NCBI RefSeq assembly: GCF_003755175.1
Contig: NZ_RKHX01000001.1
Span: 1,116,001 to 1,180,000 of the forward strand
Length of the DNA: 64,000 nt
Direction of reading: 5' to 3'
Source: Cellulomonas sp. PhB150
GTDB lineage: Bacteria > Actinomycetota > Actinomycetes > Actinomycetales > Cellulomonadaceae
Shown: positions 26,601-34,413 of the stretch, piece after piece
How the letters are laid out: every line of letters starts with the position of its first letter
How positions within the stretch are numbered: the stretch's first letter is position 1
Notes under the pieces: model-generated
The model's database searches: none
Told to the model about the DNA's origin: nothing
Seen by the model: only the letters and a program-made list of their open reading frames with translations
Program-made: the position numbers and the translations under genes

Positions 26601-27551
26601 GACCTTGTCGGCGAGGCTGAACGCGGTGCCGTCGGCGTCCTTGTACGGGCTGCTCGCCTCGGAGACGTAGGGGTGGTCGCCGGTCTGGGTGTACTGGATG
26701 ACGTCCGCCGTGTGGTTGGCGATGATGTCGAAGTAGACCTTCATCCCCTTCGCGTGGGCGTCGTCGATGAGGCCGTCGAGCTCGGACATCGTGCCGTAGT
26801 GCGGGTCGATCGTCGTGAAGTCGGTGACCCAGTAGCCGTGGTACCCGGCGGACACGTCGTCGGTGCCGGCGCCCTGCACGTACTTGTTCGTGAACGACGG
26901 GGTCAGCCAGATGGCACTCGTGCCGAGGCCCTTGATGTAGTCGAGCTTGCCGCGCAGGCCGGCGAGGTCGCCGCCCTGGTAGAAGCCCTTGTCCGTGGGG
27001 TCGAACCCGGTGGTCAGCCGGTCGCCCGTGACACCGCCGTCGTCGTTGCTCGTCTCGCCGTTGGCGAAGCGGTCGGTCATGACGAAGTAGAACTGCTGGC
27101 CGGAGCCGGGCTCACGGACCGGCTCCTGGGGCTGCGGGTCGGCTTCCGCGTCGGACTGCAGGTCGAGGGGCGTCAGCGACGTCCGGCCGGTGGCGGGGTC
27201 GAACCGTGCCGCGAGGCGGGTCTCGCCGGCCAGGACGAGCGGGATGTTCGCCGCACCCGCGTCGCTCGACCCGCCGAAGCCGTAGGCCTCGTCCCACGCG
27301 TGGTCGCCGACGACCTTGAACTCGTAGCTGCCCGCGGGGAGCGTGAGCTCGGCGACGTAGGCGCCGTCGCCCGTGGGCGCGAGGTCCCCGTCGGTGCACG
27401 TCGGGGCCCAGTCCGCGGCGCAGCCGAGCTCGGACTGGAGGCTGCCCACCAGCGTGTAGGTCTCGGCGACTGCCGTGGCGGCCTGCTGGCCGACGACCAC
27501 GCCCGCGAGGGCGAGGGCCGCGGCGACCCCGGCGGAAAGTGCACGACGCAT
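20634..27551 (-). CDS. Secreted dual-catalytic amylopullulanase (two GH13 domains, five X25-type modules, wall-anchor tail)
   Basis: A 2305-residue exported enzyme; signal peptide 1-29. An X25-type starch module (about 31-125) precedes an alpha-amylase GH13 domain (about 150-620), with DIIANH, GFRIDTVKH (nucleophile near 407), FGEVYD and FLGNHD. Fn3-like sequence follows, then four more X25 modules starting near 815, 929, 1037 and 1135. The pullulanase part (about 1247-2010) shows YDPFHY, VVLDEVFNH, GFRFDLMGHH (nucleophile near 1707), GEGWNFG and AHDNE. A Pro/Thr/His-rich spacer and LGATG plus a hydrophobic helix and RR end the protein, resembling a sortase signal. It should cut alpha-1,4 and alpha-1,6 bonds of starch at the cell surface. 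The ATG follows GAAGGAG. Confidence 0.95.
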   Translation of the reverse strand: MRRALSAGVAAALALAGVVVGQQAATAVAETYTLVGSLQSELGCAADWAPTCTDGDLAPTGDGAYVAELTLPAGSYEFKVVGDHAWDEAYGFGGSSDAGAANIPLVLAGETRLAARFDPATGRTSLTPLDLQSDAEADPQPQEPVREPGSGQQFYFVMTDRFANGETSNDDGGVTGDRLTTGFDPTDKGFYQGGDLAGLRGKLDYIKGLGTSAIWLTPSFTNKYVQGAGTDDVSAGYHGYWVTDFTTIDPHYGTMSELDGLIDDAHAKGMKVYFDIIANHTADVIQYTQTGDHPYVSEASSPYKDADGTAFSLADKVGTTFPTMNAESFPYTPVVPDAEKDVKVPAWLNDPTLYHNRGESTYAGESSTLGDFGALDDLMTENKTVVDGMADIFSDWVDVGIDGFRIDTVKHVNMEFWQSWSKQVMDHAHDVGKDDFFMFGEVYDADATKTSPYVRRTDMSSVLDFSFQSAASGYAGGGSAKSLAGLYASDDYYTMPDSSASALPTFLGNHDMGRIGYFLDGKSDVEQRDVLAHQLMFLTRGQPVVYYGDEQGFVGTGGDKDARQSMFGTQVDAYANQQLVDGTTMGTDDHFDTGSALYGDIAALGALRKANPALADGAQVEQYVADGTGVYAFSRVDRDDKVEYLVAVNNATTTKTATFSPLSPTATFEGVYGADDEVTADGDVTLTVPALSAVVYRATSELPARTDAPTPTFTGAPGEPVKALNPVAVTLDEQAYAETTFDYRVAGDDEWTTLGTSDTGAPRVFHTTAGLAAGSLVEYRATVVDASGNTSVTSTFATVGEGYGGGTPVEEDAASKVTVPGDHNSEMGCPADWQPTCADAELTLQANGLYSASFDLPAGTYQYKAAIGAAFHEAAGDENGGWFENYGVDGVKNSAADNISYTVTDPDRAVTFWYDPSTHRVTNDAAGAVYTVAGSFQTALGCTADWNQNCLTGLLADADGDGTWTYTTSAIPAGSYEAKALKGFSWDTSYGTASGGNVAFSVTAETPTVTFSLDTSSGVLSIDAAQPPTDPGGGGDLLVTVPGSHNSEMGCAADWSPDCADAVLTKQPGGVYAGTFTLPAGDYEYKVAIGGSWTENYGAGGVRDGGNAAYSLTATTDVTFVYDPVTHAFTSTVDGPIYRLTGSFQSELGCTSDWQPECLAAWLQDPDGDGTFTFSTTKLPTGSYEVKTTQGSWDPNWGADGVPGGANIAFSATEGKQVLFSFDSATHVLTVTVADPPLPGTGQQRAHWVTRSTLAWPRDLLPAGADPADLTWSLFHAPTGGLTLTDGIVSGGNGLALTYDPDGLPTAVTDEFPALTGYVALTVDGDTAADLLTGQLAVLQSGDDGASAWTGVQIPGVVDDLYAQAADDADLGISWHGGDPTFALWAPTAKDVDLLLWTDGTTGEPRRVQAERSADGVWRVAGDDAWTGAAYRYDVSVYVPSTDEVEHNVVTDPYSVALTTDSTHSVVVDLDDPSTQPALWADTKAPLVEKAVDRTIYELHVRDFSIKDETVPAAERGTYLAFARDSAGTRHLRELAAAGLNTVHLLPTFDIATIAEKKADQATPDCDLASYGPAATEQQACVAAVAGSDGFNWGYDPFHYQAPEGSYAVDPEGASRVSEFRTMVGALHATGLQVVLDEVFNHTAASGQADTSVLDKVVPGYYHRLNAVGAVETSTCCQNVATEHALAGKLMVDSVVLWAKQYKVDGFRFDLMGHHSKQNLLDVRAALDELTLAKDGVDGTKIYLYGEGWNFGEVADDALFTQATQGQLGGTGIGTFSDRLRDAVRGGGPFDENPRVQGFGSGGYTDPNGDAVNGTEAEQLTRAQHDADLVRLGLAGNLKDFTFTTSDGQVRSGSQIDYNGQPAGYADEPDEVITYVDAHDNETLWDSLTMKLPQATTMSDRIRMNTLSLATTALAQTPSFWHAGADMLRSKSLDRNSYDSGDWFNAIDWTGADNGFGHGLPPAADNEAKWPYQAPLLEDAALKPTAAQVATASDQAQDLLRLRSSSRLFRLGSAAAIEQKVTFPGSGADAAPGVIVMSIDDTVGTDADPALDGALVVLNAGTSAVTQTVPALAGRAYALSPVQADGADAVVRTTTWDAGSGAVTVPARTVAVLVEAQDDDGGPDPTPTATPTPKPTHPHPTPRPTHTKPAHPTPKPTHTTHPKPTPKPKPTHKPGKPHLSLSLGSVRAGGTVHVAGGGFTPGERVQVWLHSEPVLLVATDADASGELDVTATVPVSTPVGAHTVVVTGLSSGLSAQAPLRVLAADDPGALGATGFGPALGVVAALALLAGVVATVVARRWPGAAG

Positions 27552-27686
27552 GCGGGTGACTCCTTCGTCTCCGCGCCGGTGCGCGGGCATGTGGTCCACG
27601 GCTGTGCGCGCGGGCCCGCCCGGTCCGCCGGCGTTGGCGGAGCTACGGGCCACGCGTCGCTGTCTGAGATGTCTGACTCGCGATCA

Positions 27687-27762
27687 CCGGTCGACGACCT
27701 CGTCGACCGGATGGCGGCACCGTACCGGCTTGCAGCAACTTGCAGCAACCACTTGCGGAAAG
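27687..27762 (-). promoter_or_regulatory. Amylopullulanase promoter with CTTGC repeats and 24-bp palindrome
   Basis: On the minus strand TTGCTG and TACGGT (27724-27719) form a promoter with 18-bp spacing. The -35 region is filled by CTTGCAGCAA at 27729 and 27739 and CTTGCGGAAA at 27752 (plus-strand reading). These resemble the CTTGCAG repeats reported before Streptomyces amylase genes under MalR/Reg1. Just after the predicted start of transcription, 27687-27710 is a palindrome with 11-bp arms (CCGGTCGACGA) and a 2-nt centre. Confidence 0.65.
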
Positions 27763-27838
27763 TTGGTCTCCACTCGGGGGTGACGGCGCCCGGCGGGTCG
27801 GGCTCCGTGGGTGGGCGGAGGTCGGCGGCGGCGCGACG

Positions 27839-28111
27839 CTAGGTGCTGACCGCGAGGAGAGCCGCGAGGCGATGCGCCAGGTCGGCGGGGTCGCCTTCGA
27901 CCTCGATCACCTTGTCGCGGCTCGTCGGCCCGGAGACGAGCGAGACGTGCCGCCGGCGCACGCCGAGGGCGGCCGCGCACGCAGCCAGGGCAGCCTCGGT
28001 CGCCGCGCCGTCGACCGCGCGCGCAGCGACGGCGACGACGAGGCGTCCGTCGTACGAGCCACCGACCCGCGGCCGCGAGGCACCCGGCCGGACGCGGATC
28101 GGGACGCGCAA
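27839..28111 (-). CDS. DUF167 (YggU-type) family protein
   Basis: About 90 residues with the DUF167 pattern: an opening strand RVPIRVRPGASRPRVGG, the helix ATEAALAACAAALGV and the strand VSLVSGPTSRDKVIEVEG. The biochemical role of the family is unknown. It begins some 25 bp after mdh in the same direction, so it is probably co-transcribed. The start is uncertain: a TTG at 28111 is used because no ATG or GTG lies between the mdh stop and the conserved first strand; initiation within the mdh end is also possible. Confidence 0.7.
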   Translation of the reverse strand: MRVPIRVRPGASRPRVGGSYDGRLVVAVAARAVDGAATEAALAACAAALGVRRRHVSLVSGPTSRDKVIEVEGDPADLAHRLAALLAVST

Positions 28112-28134
28112 CCTCCCTGCGTCGTGCCTCGTCG

Positions 28135-29190
<1,056 letters not shown>

Positions 29191-29310
29191 TCAACCGCAC
29201 CGTACCCCGGACGCCGCTGGTCGGCCTCGGTCAGCGCGAGCCGATCAGCACGAGCCGATCAGCACGGCGGACCGGAGTGGCCGACCGGAGTGGCGGACCG
29301 GAGTGGCAGA

Positions 29311-29625
29311 TCAGCGTGACGCAGACCGGCTGCGTGCCCGGCGGACCAGGGCACCGGCGACGACGGCGAGCGCGGCGGAGACGCCCAGCCAGCAGAATCC
29401 GTGCACCAGCGCCTCGTTCCCGCTGCGCAGGAGCTCGGCGATCGTCCAGGTCGCGTCGGTCGCCCCGTTCGCGAACCGCTCGGCCATGTACCAGTGGTTC
29501 ACCCAGATCCCGACCTGCCAGGCGCCGACGAGGACGGCGATGACCGCGAGCGTCCCCACCCACGAGATCGCTCGTCGCAAGCCTCGACCCACCACGGCGG
29601 GCCGCGTCTCGACCACTGCCGTCAT
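29311..29625 (-). CDS. Small two-span membrane protein
   Basis: 104 residues with two hydrophobic segments: WVGTLAVIAVLVGAWQVGI and FCWLGVSAALAVVAGALV. The loop between them contains HWYMAERFANG. I do not recognise a family. The ATG at 29625 follows GGAGGAG at good spacing. It is divergent from the DUF222-HNH gene and may share the promoter region that contains the SOS box, but the box lies closer to the HNH gene. Confidence 0.65.
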   Translation of the reverse strand: MTAVVETRPAVVGRGLRRAISWVGTLAVIAVLVGAWQVGIWVNHWYMAERFANGATDATWTIAELLRSGNEALVHGFCWLGVSAALAVVAGALVRRARSRSASR

Positions 29626-29714
29626 GCGCGCTCCTCCGCCGTCATGGGCCATGTCTACCGGACGGTCGACCCTCGGCGCCGAGGTTTGGGCGAGCATTCT
29701 CCTCGTCCACAAAT

Positions 29715-29730
29715 TCGAACGCCTGTTCGA
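29715..29730. promoter_or_regulatory. LexA SOS box
   Basis: TCGAACGCCTGTTCGA is an exact match to the actinobacterial SOS box (TCGAACNNNNGTTCGA). It lies 33 bp before the start codon of the DUF222-HNH gene. The left neighbour, on the opposite strand, starts 90 bp away. Confidence 0.88.
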
Positions 29731-29763
29731 CATCGTGTCAGTGGTCGATGGGACGATACGGAC

Positions 29764-31569
29764 ATGCCCGAGAACGAGATCGCCGATGCCGCAGCGCTGG
29801 TGCGTGCTGCCCTCGGCGTCGACGCGTTCGTCGGATCGCCGCTCGTGGAGCCGGCCGGGTGGGACGACGAGCGGGTGATGGCCGGTCTCGTCTCGGTCGA
29901 GGCGCTGTCGCGGCAGGTGGACCTGTGGCGGGTCGGGCTGGTCGCGCAGGTGGAGCAGCGCTCGGCGCGCGGGCTCGGCACGGCCGGGCTGTCGGCGAGG
30001 CGCGGCTGCCGGAACGCCCGCGAGCTGGTGCGGCGCCTGACCGGCGCGGCGGACGTCACCGTCTCGCGGTGGCTCCGGCTCGGACGGGCGATCGAGTCCC
30101 CGCTCGGCCTCACGGGCCAGGAGCTGCCCGCAGCGTTCCCGGCTGTGGCAGCAGCCCTCACCGACGGGCGCGTGGGCATGGAGGCGGCCCTGCGGATCAT
30201 CGACACGCTCGACCCGGTGCGTCCCGTCGCCGGCGACGCTGCTCTGGCCGTCGCCGAGGAGGAGATCGTGGCCGGCTGCGCCGCGTCCGAGCCCGGCGGC
30301 GTGTGCCCGGCCGACGCCGACTCGGTCCGGATCCAGGCTTCGACCTGGGCGGCCTTCCTCGATCAGGACGGGGCCGCACCGCCCGACTCCGAGCTCGCAC
30401 GTCGGAGCCTGCGGCTCGGTGGGCTGAAGAACGGCCTCGTCCGGCTCAGCGGGCTGCTCATGCCCGAGGTCGCGGCCGCACTGCGGGCGTTCGCCGACTC
30501 GTGCACCAACCCGCGGACGTCGGACGCACCGGCGCCCGACGACGGGGCCGACGACGAGCTCGAGCGTGACGGGCTAGGACTCGATGACCCGGAGCGCGAC
30601 GTGCTGAGGGGTGACGCGCCGAGGGGTGACGCGCTGAGGGGTGACGGGCTGGGCCGTGACGCGCTGTCGGCCACCGGGGCGCGGCTCGCCGACGGGGACG
30701 CGCTCACCGCCGATGCGCTGCTCGCTGCGCTCGACGACCGCGCAGCGGCCGGAATCTTCGACGAGGCCGGGATTCTCGACGAGGGCGGGGCCTTCGACGA
30801 GCGCGGAGCGGCCTCGTGGGGTGAGTCATCCGGCGAGCCCGCAGCGGGCCACGCCGACGTGGTCGACCACCGGACCGGCGCTCAGATGCTGCACGACATC
30901 CTCGCGATGGCACTCGGTGCCGCGGCGCGCGTCGCGAACCAGAGTTCCGTGGCCGGCAACTCCCCCACCGTCGTGGTGGCGGTCCGCCAGTCCGATCTCG
31001 AGGCCCGGCGCGGAGCGGGAGCCACGCTCCTCGGTGGGGGCTTCGCCGGCTCGTGGCCGCTGTCGATCGACGCGACGCTCCAGCTGGCCTGCTCGGGAGC
31101 CGTCCAGCGCGTCGCCCTGGACGACCTGGGCGCCGTCGTGGGCCTGTGGTCCCCCGAGCGATGCTTCACCGGCCAGCAGCGACGGGCGATCGCCCTGCGC
31201 GACGGAGGGTGCGTCATCCCCGGCTGCCAGGTCCCCGCGGGGTGGTGCGAGGTCCACCACATCACGCCGCACAAGGACGACCCCGAGGGCACCCACACGT
31301 CCAACGGGTGCCTGCTGTGCTGGTACCACCACCGCACCATCGAGACCTCCGGCTGGGAGATCCGCACCCGCAACGGCGTCCCCGAGGTCCGGGCACCCGC
31401 ATGGCTCCGCACCCTCACCCGCGCCGGACCACACCCACCACCCGGAACGGACAACTCCGAGGGCAGCGTCACCGACGACGGATGGCGACGGGCAGCCGGG
31501 TCGCCCACACGCATCCTCGACACCCTGGGCTCCCGCAACCGCGGAATGCTGGGCGCGCTGGCCGGCTGA
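29764..31569 (+). CDS. DUF222-HNH endonuclease (13E12-repeat type)
   Basis: A 601-residue protein. An N-terminal DUF222 domain (about 1-260, with VEALSRQVDLWRVGLVAQVEQRS) is joined by a linker to a C-terminal HNH nuclease (about 480-535: CVIPGCQVPAGWCEVHHITPHKD and NGCLLCWYHHRTIE). The linker includes five-residue repeats encoded by 15-bp DNA units. It belongs to the 13E12 repeat family known from mycobacteria, where several members are LexA-controlled. The perfect SOS box 33 bp upstream points to damage induction here. Its role is unknown; nuclease activity is inferred from the intact HNH residues. Confidence 0.92.
   Translation: MPENEIADAAALVRAALGVDAFVGSPLVEPAGWDDERVMAGLVSVEALSRQVDLWRVGLVAQVEQRSARGLGTAGLSARRGCRNARELVRRLTGAADVTVSRWLRLGRAIESPLGLTGQELPAAFPAVAAALTDGRVGMEAALRIIDTLDPVRPVAGDAALAVAEEEIVAGCAASEPGGVCPADADSVRIQASTWAAFLDQDGAAPPDSELARRSLRLGGLKNGLVRLSGLLMPEVAAALRAFADSCTNPRTSDAPAPDDGADDELERDGLGLDDPERDVLRGDAPRGDALRGDGLGRDALSATGARLADGDALTADALLAALDDRAAAGIFDEAGILDEGGAFDERGAASWGESSGEPAAGHADVVDHRTGAQMLHDILAMALGAAARVANQSSVAGNSPTVVVAVRQSDLEARRGAGATLLGGGFAGSWPLSIDATLQLACSGAVQRVALDDLGAVVGLWSPERCFTGQQRRAIALRDGGCVIPGCQVPAGWCEVHHITPHKDDPEGTHTSNGCLLCWYHHRTIETSGWEIRTRNGVPEVRAPAWLRTLTRAGPHPPPGTDNSEGSVTDDGWRRAAGSPTRILDTLGSRNRGMLGALAG
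30596..30670 (+). repeat. 15-bp repeats inside the HNH gene linker
   Basis: Five imperfect copies of GTGACGCGCTGAGGG in frame, encoding repeats of the form RGDAL. They lie between the DUF222 and HNH domains and probably arose by slippage. Confidence 0.75.
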
Positions 31570-31580
31570 TCGGCGCGGCC

Positions 31581-31664
31581 ACGCTCGGGCCGGCTCGGCA
31601 GCACGCTCACGCTCGGGCCGGCTCAGCGGCAACCCCATGCTCGGGCCGGCTCGGCGGCACGGCC
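31581..31664 (+). repeat. Three 28-bp tandem repeats between DUF222-HNH and icd
   Basis: Units begin at 31581, 31609 and 31637 with the shared word GCTCGGGCCGGCTC. The units differ at the end. The first starts 11 bp after the HNH stop. Confidence 0.8.
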
Positions 31665-31702
31665 GTGCGCAGGATCGAGCACCAGCCACTGCCGGCAGGA
31701 CG

Positions 31703-31738
31703 ACGAACGGCGCACCCCCACAGGGATGCGCCGTTCGT
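31703..31738. terminator. Bidirectional hairpin between HNH gene and icd
   Basis: A perfect 12-bp stem ACGAACGGCGCA with its complement, loop 12 nt. It serves the two convergent genes. Confidence 0.75.
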
Positions 31739-31755
31739 GCGTGAGCTGTCGAGCG

Positions 31756-32973
31756 TCAGGCCAGACGTGCAGCCAGGTTCTCGTCGAGCGCCGCGAGGAA
31801 GTCCTCGGTGGTCAGCCACTCCTGGTCGGGCCCGACCAGGCTCGCGAGGTCCTTCGTCATCTTGCCGCTCTCGACGGTCGTGATGATGACGTCCTCGAGC
31901 GTCTCGGCGAACTGCGTCACCTCGGGGGTGGCGTCCAGCTTGCCGCGGTGCTTGAGGCCACCGGTCCAGGCGAAGATCGACGCGATCGGGTTGGTCGACG
32001 TCGGCTTGCCGGCCTGGTGCTGGCGGTAGTGGCGCGTGACCGTGCCGTGCGCCGCCTCGGCCTCGACGGTCTTGCCGTCGGGCGTCATGAGCACAGAGGT
32101 CATGAGGCCGAGCGAGCCGAAGCCCTGCGCGACGGTGTCGGACTGCACGTCGCCGTCGTAGTTCTTGCAGGCCCAGACGTAGCCGCCCTCCCACTTCATG
32201 GCGGCAGCCACCATGTCGTCGATGAGGCGGTGCTCGTAGGTGAGGCCGGCGGCTGCGAAGTCGGCCGCGAACTCGGCGTCGAACACCTCCTGGAAGATGT
32301 CCTTGAAGGCACCGTCGTACGCCTTGAGGATCGTGTTCTTCGTCGACAGGTACACGGGGTAGCCGCGCTGCAGGCCGTAGGCGAACGAGGCGCGCGCGAA
32401 GTCGCGGATCGAGTCGTTGAAGTTGTACATGCCCATGGCGACGCCGCCGCCGTCGGGGTACGTGACGACCGTCTGGTGGATCGGCTCCGACCCGTCGGCC
32501 GGCGTGTACGTCATCGTCAGCGTGCCGGCGCCGGGGACCTTGAAGTTGGTCGCCTTGTACTGGTCGCCGTGCGCGTGACGGCCGATGATGATCGGCTTGT
32601 TCCAGCCCGGCACCAGGCGCGGGATGTTCGAGATGATGATCGGCTCGCGGAAGACGACGCCGCCGAGGATGTTGCGGATCGTGCCGTTGGGCGAGACCCA
32701 CATCTTCTTCAGGCCGAACTCCTCGACCCGCGCCTCGTCGGGCGTGATCGTCGCGCACTTGACGCCGACGCCGTGCTCCTTGATGGCGTGCGCCGCGTCG
32801 ATCGTGACCTGGTCGTCCGTCGCGTCGCGGTTCTGGATCGACAGGTCGTAGTACCGCAGGTCGATGTCGAGGTACGGGTGGATGAGGCGGTCCTTGATGA
32901 ACTGCCAGATGATGCGCGTCATCTCGTCGCCGTCGAGCTCGACGACCGGGCCGACAACCTTGATCTTCGCCAT
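31756..32973 (-). CDS. icd: NADP-dependent isocitrate dehydrogenase, homodimeric type
   Basis: A 405-residue enzyme that converts isocitrate to 2-oxoglutarate. Features are [21 protein letters not shown] at the start, [12 protein letters not shown] with the substrate-binding Ser/Asn, the Asp-rich metal site in [32 protein letters not shown], and the NADP segment [14 protein letters not shown]. This is the about 45-kDa homodimeric class, unlike the 80-kDa monomeric enzyme of Corynebacterium. The ATG at 32973 follows GGAGATCC. It is convergent with the HNH gene and divergent from the aquaporin gene. Confidence 0.97.
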   Translation of the reverse strand: MAKIKVVGPVVELDGDEMTRIIWQFIKDRLIHPYLDIDLRYYDLSIQNRDATDDQVTIDAAHAIKEHGVGVKCATITPDEARVEEFGLKKMWVSPNGTIRNILGGVVFREPIIISNIPRLVPGWNKPIIIGRHAHGDQYKATNFKVPGAGTLTMTYTPADGSEPIHQTVVTYPDGGGVAMGMYNFNDSIRDFARASFAYGLQRGYPVYLSTKNTILKAYDGAFKDIFQEVFDAEFAADFAAAGLTYEHRLIDDMVAAAMKWEGGYVWACKNYDGDVQSDTVAQGFGSLGLMTSVLMTPDGKTVEAEAAHGTVTRHYRQHQAGKPTSTNPIASIFAWTGGLKHRGKLDATPEVTQFAETLEDVIITTVESGKMTKDLASLVGPDQEWLTTEDFLAALDENLAARLA

Positions 32974-33070
32974 GCGGGATCTCCTGTGCTGGGGACTCGT
33001 GCGGGGAGGGTGCCCTGCGTCGGCTGGTTCTTCCCGCGCCGGCGGCTCCGTCCGGGAGCAAGATTACTCG

Positions 33071-33083
33071 ACGTCGAGAGATA
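33071..33083 (-). promoter_or_regulatory. Motif shared with sucC, upstream of icd
   Basis: TATCTCTCGACGT on the minus strand, about 100 bp before the icd start. The sucC gene has TATCTCTCGATGT at nearly the same distance (43344-43356). Its function is unknown. Confidence 0.5.
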
Positions 33084-33254
33084 CCGAGAGATCTGGTGCC
33101 TCACGCGACGACTCACCGCATCTTCACAGGTGACATCCCGTGGGCTTGGCGGTGACGCGCGGGCCTCGTGCTGGCATGCTGGCCCCGCAAGGACGGCCTG
33201 ACCGCGCGTCGACGCTGGTCCCGCCTCACTCGACCCACACACGACAGGACCGAC

Positions 33255-34304
33255 ATGTCCCAGACACCCGACCCGGTGGCAGGCTCGCCCGAGCCCGAGG
33301 AGGTCACGGCAGCAGCCGCGGCCGACGACGCCACCGCAGCCGCACCGGCTGCGCAGCCGATCGAGACGCCCGCCGAGCCCACGCTGCAGAAGGACTCGGC
33401 ACCGGAGCCGACGGTCGAGGAGATCGACGCCTACGTCGTCCCCGCCGGCACGCCGATCGTGACGGGCCCGAGCCTGATCGCCCGCCTGGGCTCCGAGGTC
33501 TTCGGCACCTTCTTCCTCGTGCTCGCCGGCCTCGGCGTCGCCCTCTACGCGAACAGCGCGTTCGCCAGCGTCGGCGGCGGCGGCGGTCCGCTCGCGGTCG
33601 CCCTCGCGTTCGGCATCGCGGTCATCGCCGGTGCCAGCGCCGTCGGTCACGTCTCCGGTGGCCACTTCAACCCGGCCGTCACGGTCGGTGCCGCGATCGC
33701 GGGCCGCACGGCCTGGCGCGACGTCCTGCCCTACTGGCTCGCACAGCTCATCGGTGGCGCCATCGCCGCGGCCGTCCTGTTCGTGAGCATCCCGTCGGCC
33801 CTGCCGGCGCTGGTCTCGCAGGGTGCCCAGACCACCACGAAGGCCTTCTTCAGCGGCCTCTCCAACGGCTACGGCGCGCACTCGCCGATCGGCACTGCCA
33901 GCCAGGGCTCGGTCGAGTTCTCGCTCGCCATCGCGCTGCTGGTCGAGGTCGTCGTGACCGCCGTGTTCGTCGGCGTCATCCTCGGCGCGACGGACCGTCG
34001 CGCCAACAACAAGATCGCGCCCTTCGTCATCGGCCTCTCGCTCGCCGTCCTGATCCTGGTCGCGATGCCCGTGACGAACGCGTCGCTCAACCCGGCGCGC
34101 TCGACGGCCTCGGCGATCTTCTCCGACGGCTGGGCGCTCAAGCAGCTCTGGCTGTTCTGGGTCGCCCCGATCGTCGGTGCCGCCCTCGCCGGCCTCGTGT
34201 ACCGCGCCTTCGCGGCCGAGCCGCCGAAGGACGACCTGCTCGCGGAGGACGACGCCTACGTCACCGACGAGGACGTCCTCGTCGTGGAGGAGCGCCGCGC
34301 CTGA
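33255..34304 (+). CDS. Aquaporin / glycerol-facilitator family channel
   Basis: A 349-residue MIP-family channel. Both signature loops are present: HFNPAVT and SLNPARS. Six membrane spans can be traced from FGTFFLVLAGLGVALY to WVAPIVGAALAGLVY. An unusual Ala/Glu/Pro-rich cytoplasmic N-tail of about 75 residues and an acidic C-tail (DDLLAEDDAYVTDEDV) extend the usual about 250-residue core. The residues that would separate water from glycerol channels cannot be judged safely without alignment. The ATG at 33255 begins the acidic tail; a later start is not supported. Confidence 0.92.
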   Translation: MSQTPDPVAGSPEPEEVTAAAAADDATAAAPAAQPIETPAEPTLQKDSAPEPTVEEIDAYVVPAGTPIVTGPSLIARLGSEVFGTFFLVLAGLGVALYANSAFASVGGGGGPLAVALAFGIAVIAGASAVGHVSGGHFNPAVTVGAAIAGRTAWRDVLPYWLAQLIGGAIAAAVLFVSIPSALPALVSQGAQTTTKAFFSGLSNGYGAHSPIGTASQGSVEFSLAIALLVEVVVTAVFVGVILGATDRRANNKIAPFVIGLSLAVLILVAMPVTNASLNPARSTASAIFSDGWALKQLWLFWVAPIVGAALAGLVYRAFAAEPPKDDLLAEDDAYVTDEDVLVVEERRA

Positions 34305-34315
34305 TCCGCACGCGC

Positions 34316-34352
34316 ACGAACGCCCGGTCCCCTCGAGGGGCCGGGCGTTCGT
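34316..34352. terminator. Hairpin after the aquaporin gene
   Basis: A perfect stem of 16 bp or more, starting ACGAACGCCCGG and closing with its complement over a TCGA loop, 11 nt after the aquaporin stop. It is shared with the convergent DUF3017 gene. Confidence 0.85.
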
Positions 34353-34413
34353 CGTCGGTGGACCGGGTCAGGTCGTCGATGGACCGGGTCAGGTCGTCGG
34401 TGGACCGGGTCAG
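34351..34413 (+). repeat. Three 21-bp tandem repeats between aquaporin and DUF3017
   Basis: Three head-to-tail copies of GTCGTCGGTGGACCGGGTCAG differ at one position. They run from the terminator arm to the stop codon of the convergent DUF3017 gene. Confidence 0.85.

Noticed and set aside
20538-27842. A 2434-codon open frame on the plus strand across the amylopullulanase gene
   Set aside because: It is an antisense shadow caused by the extreme GC content. The translation is Arg/Val/Gly-rich with no domain, while the minus strand encodes clear GH13 motifs.
31581-31664. CRISPR-like repeats
   Set aside because: The 28-bp units are head to tail with no unique spacers, and no cas gene is near.
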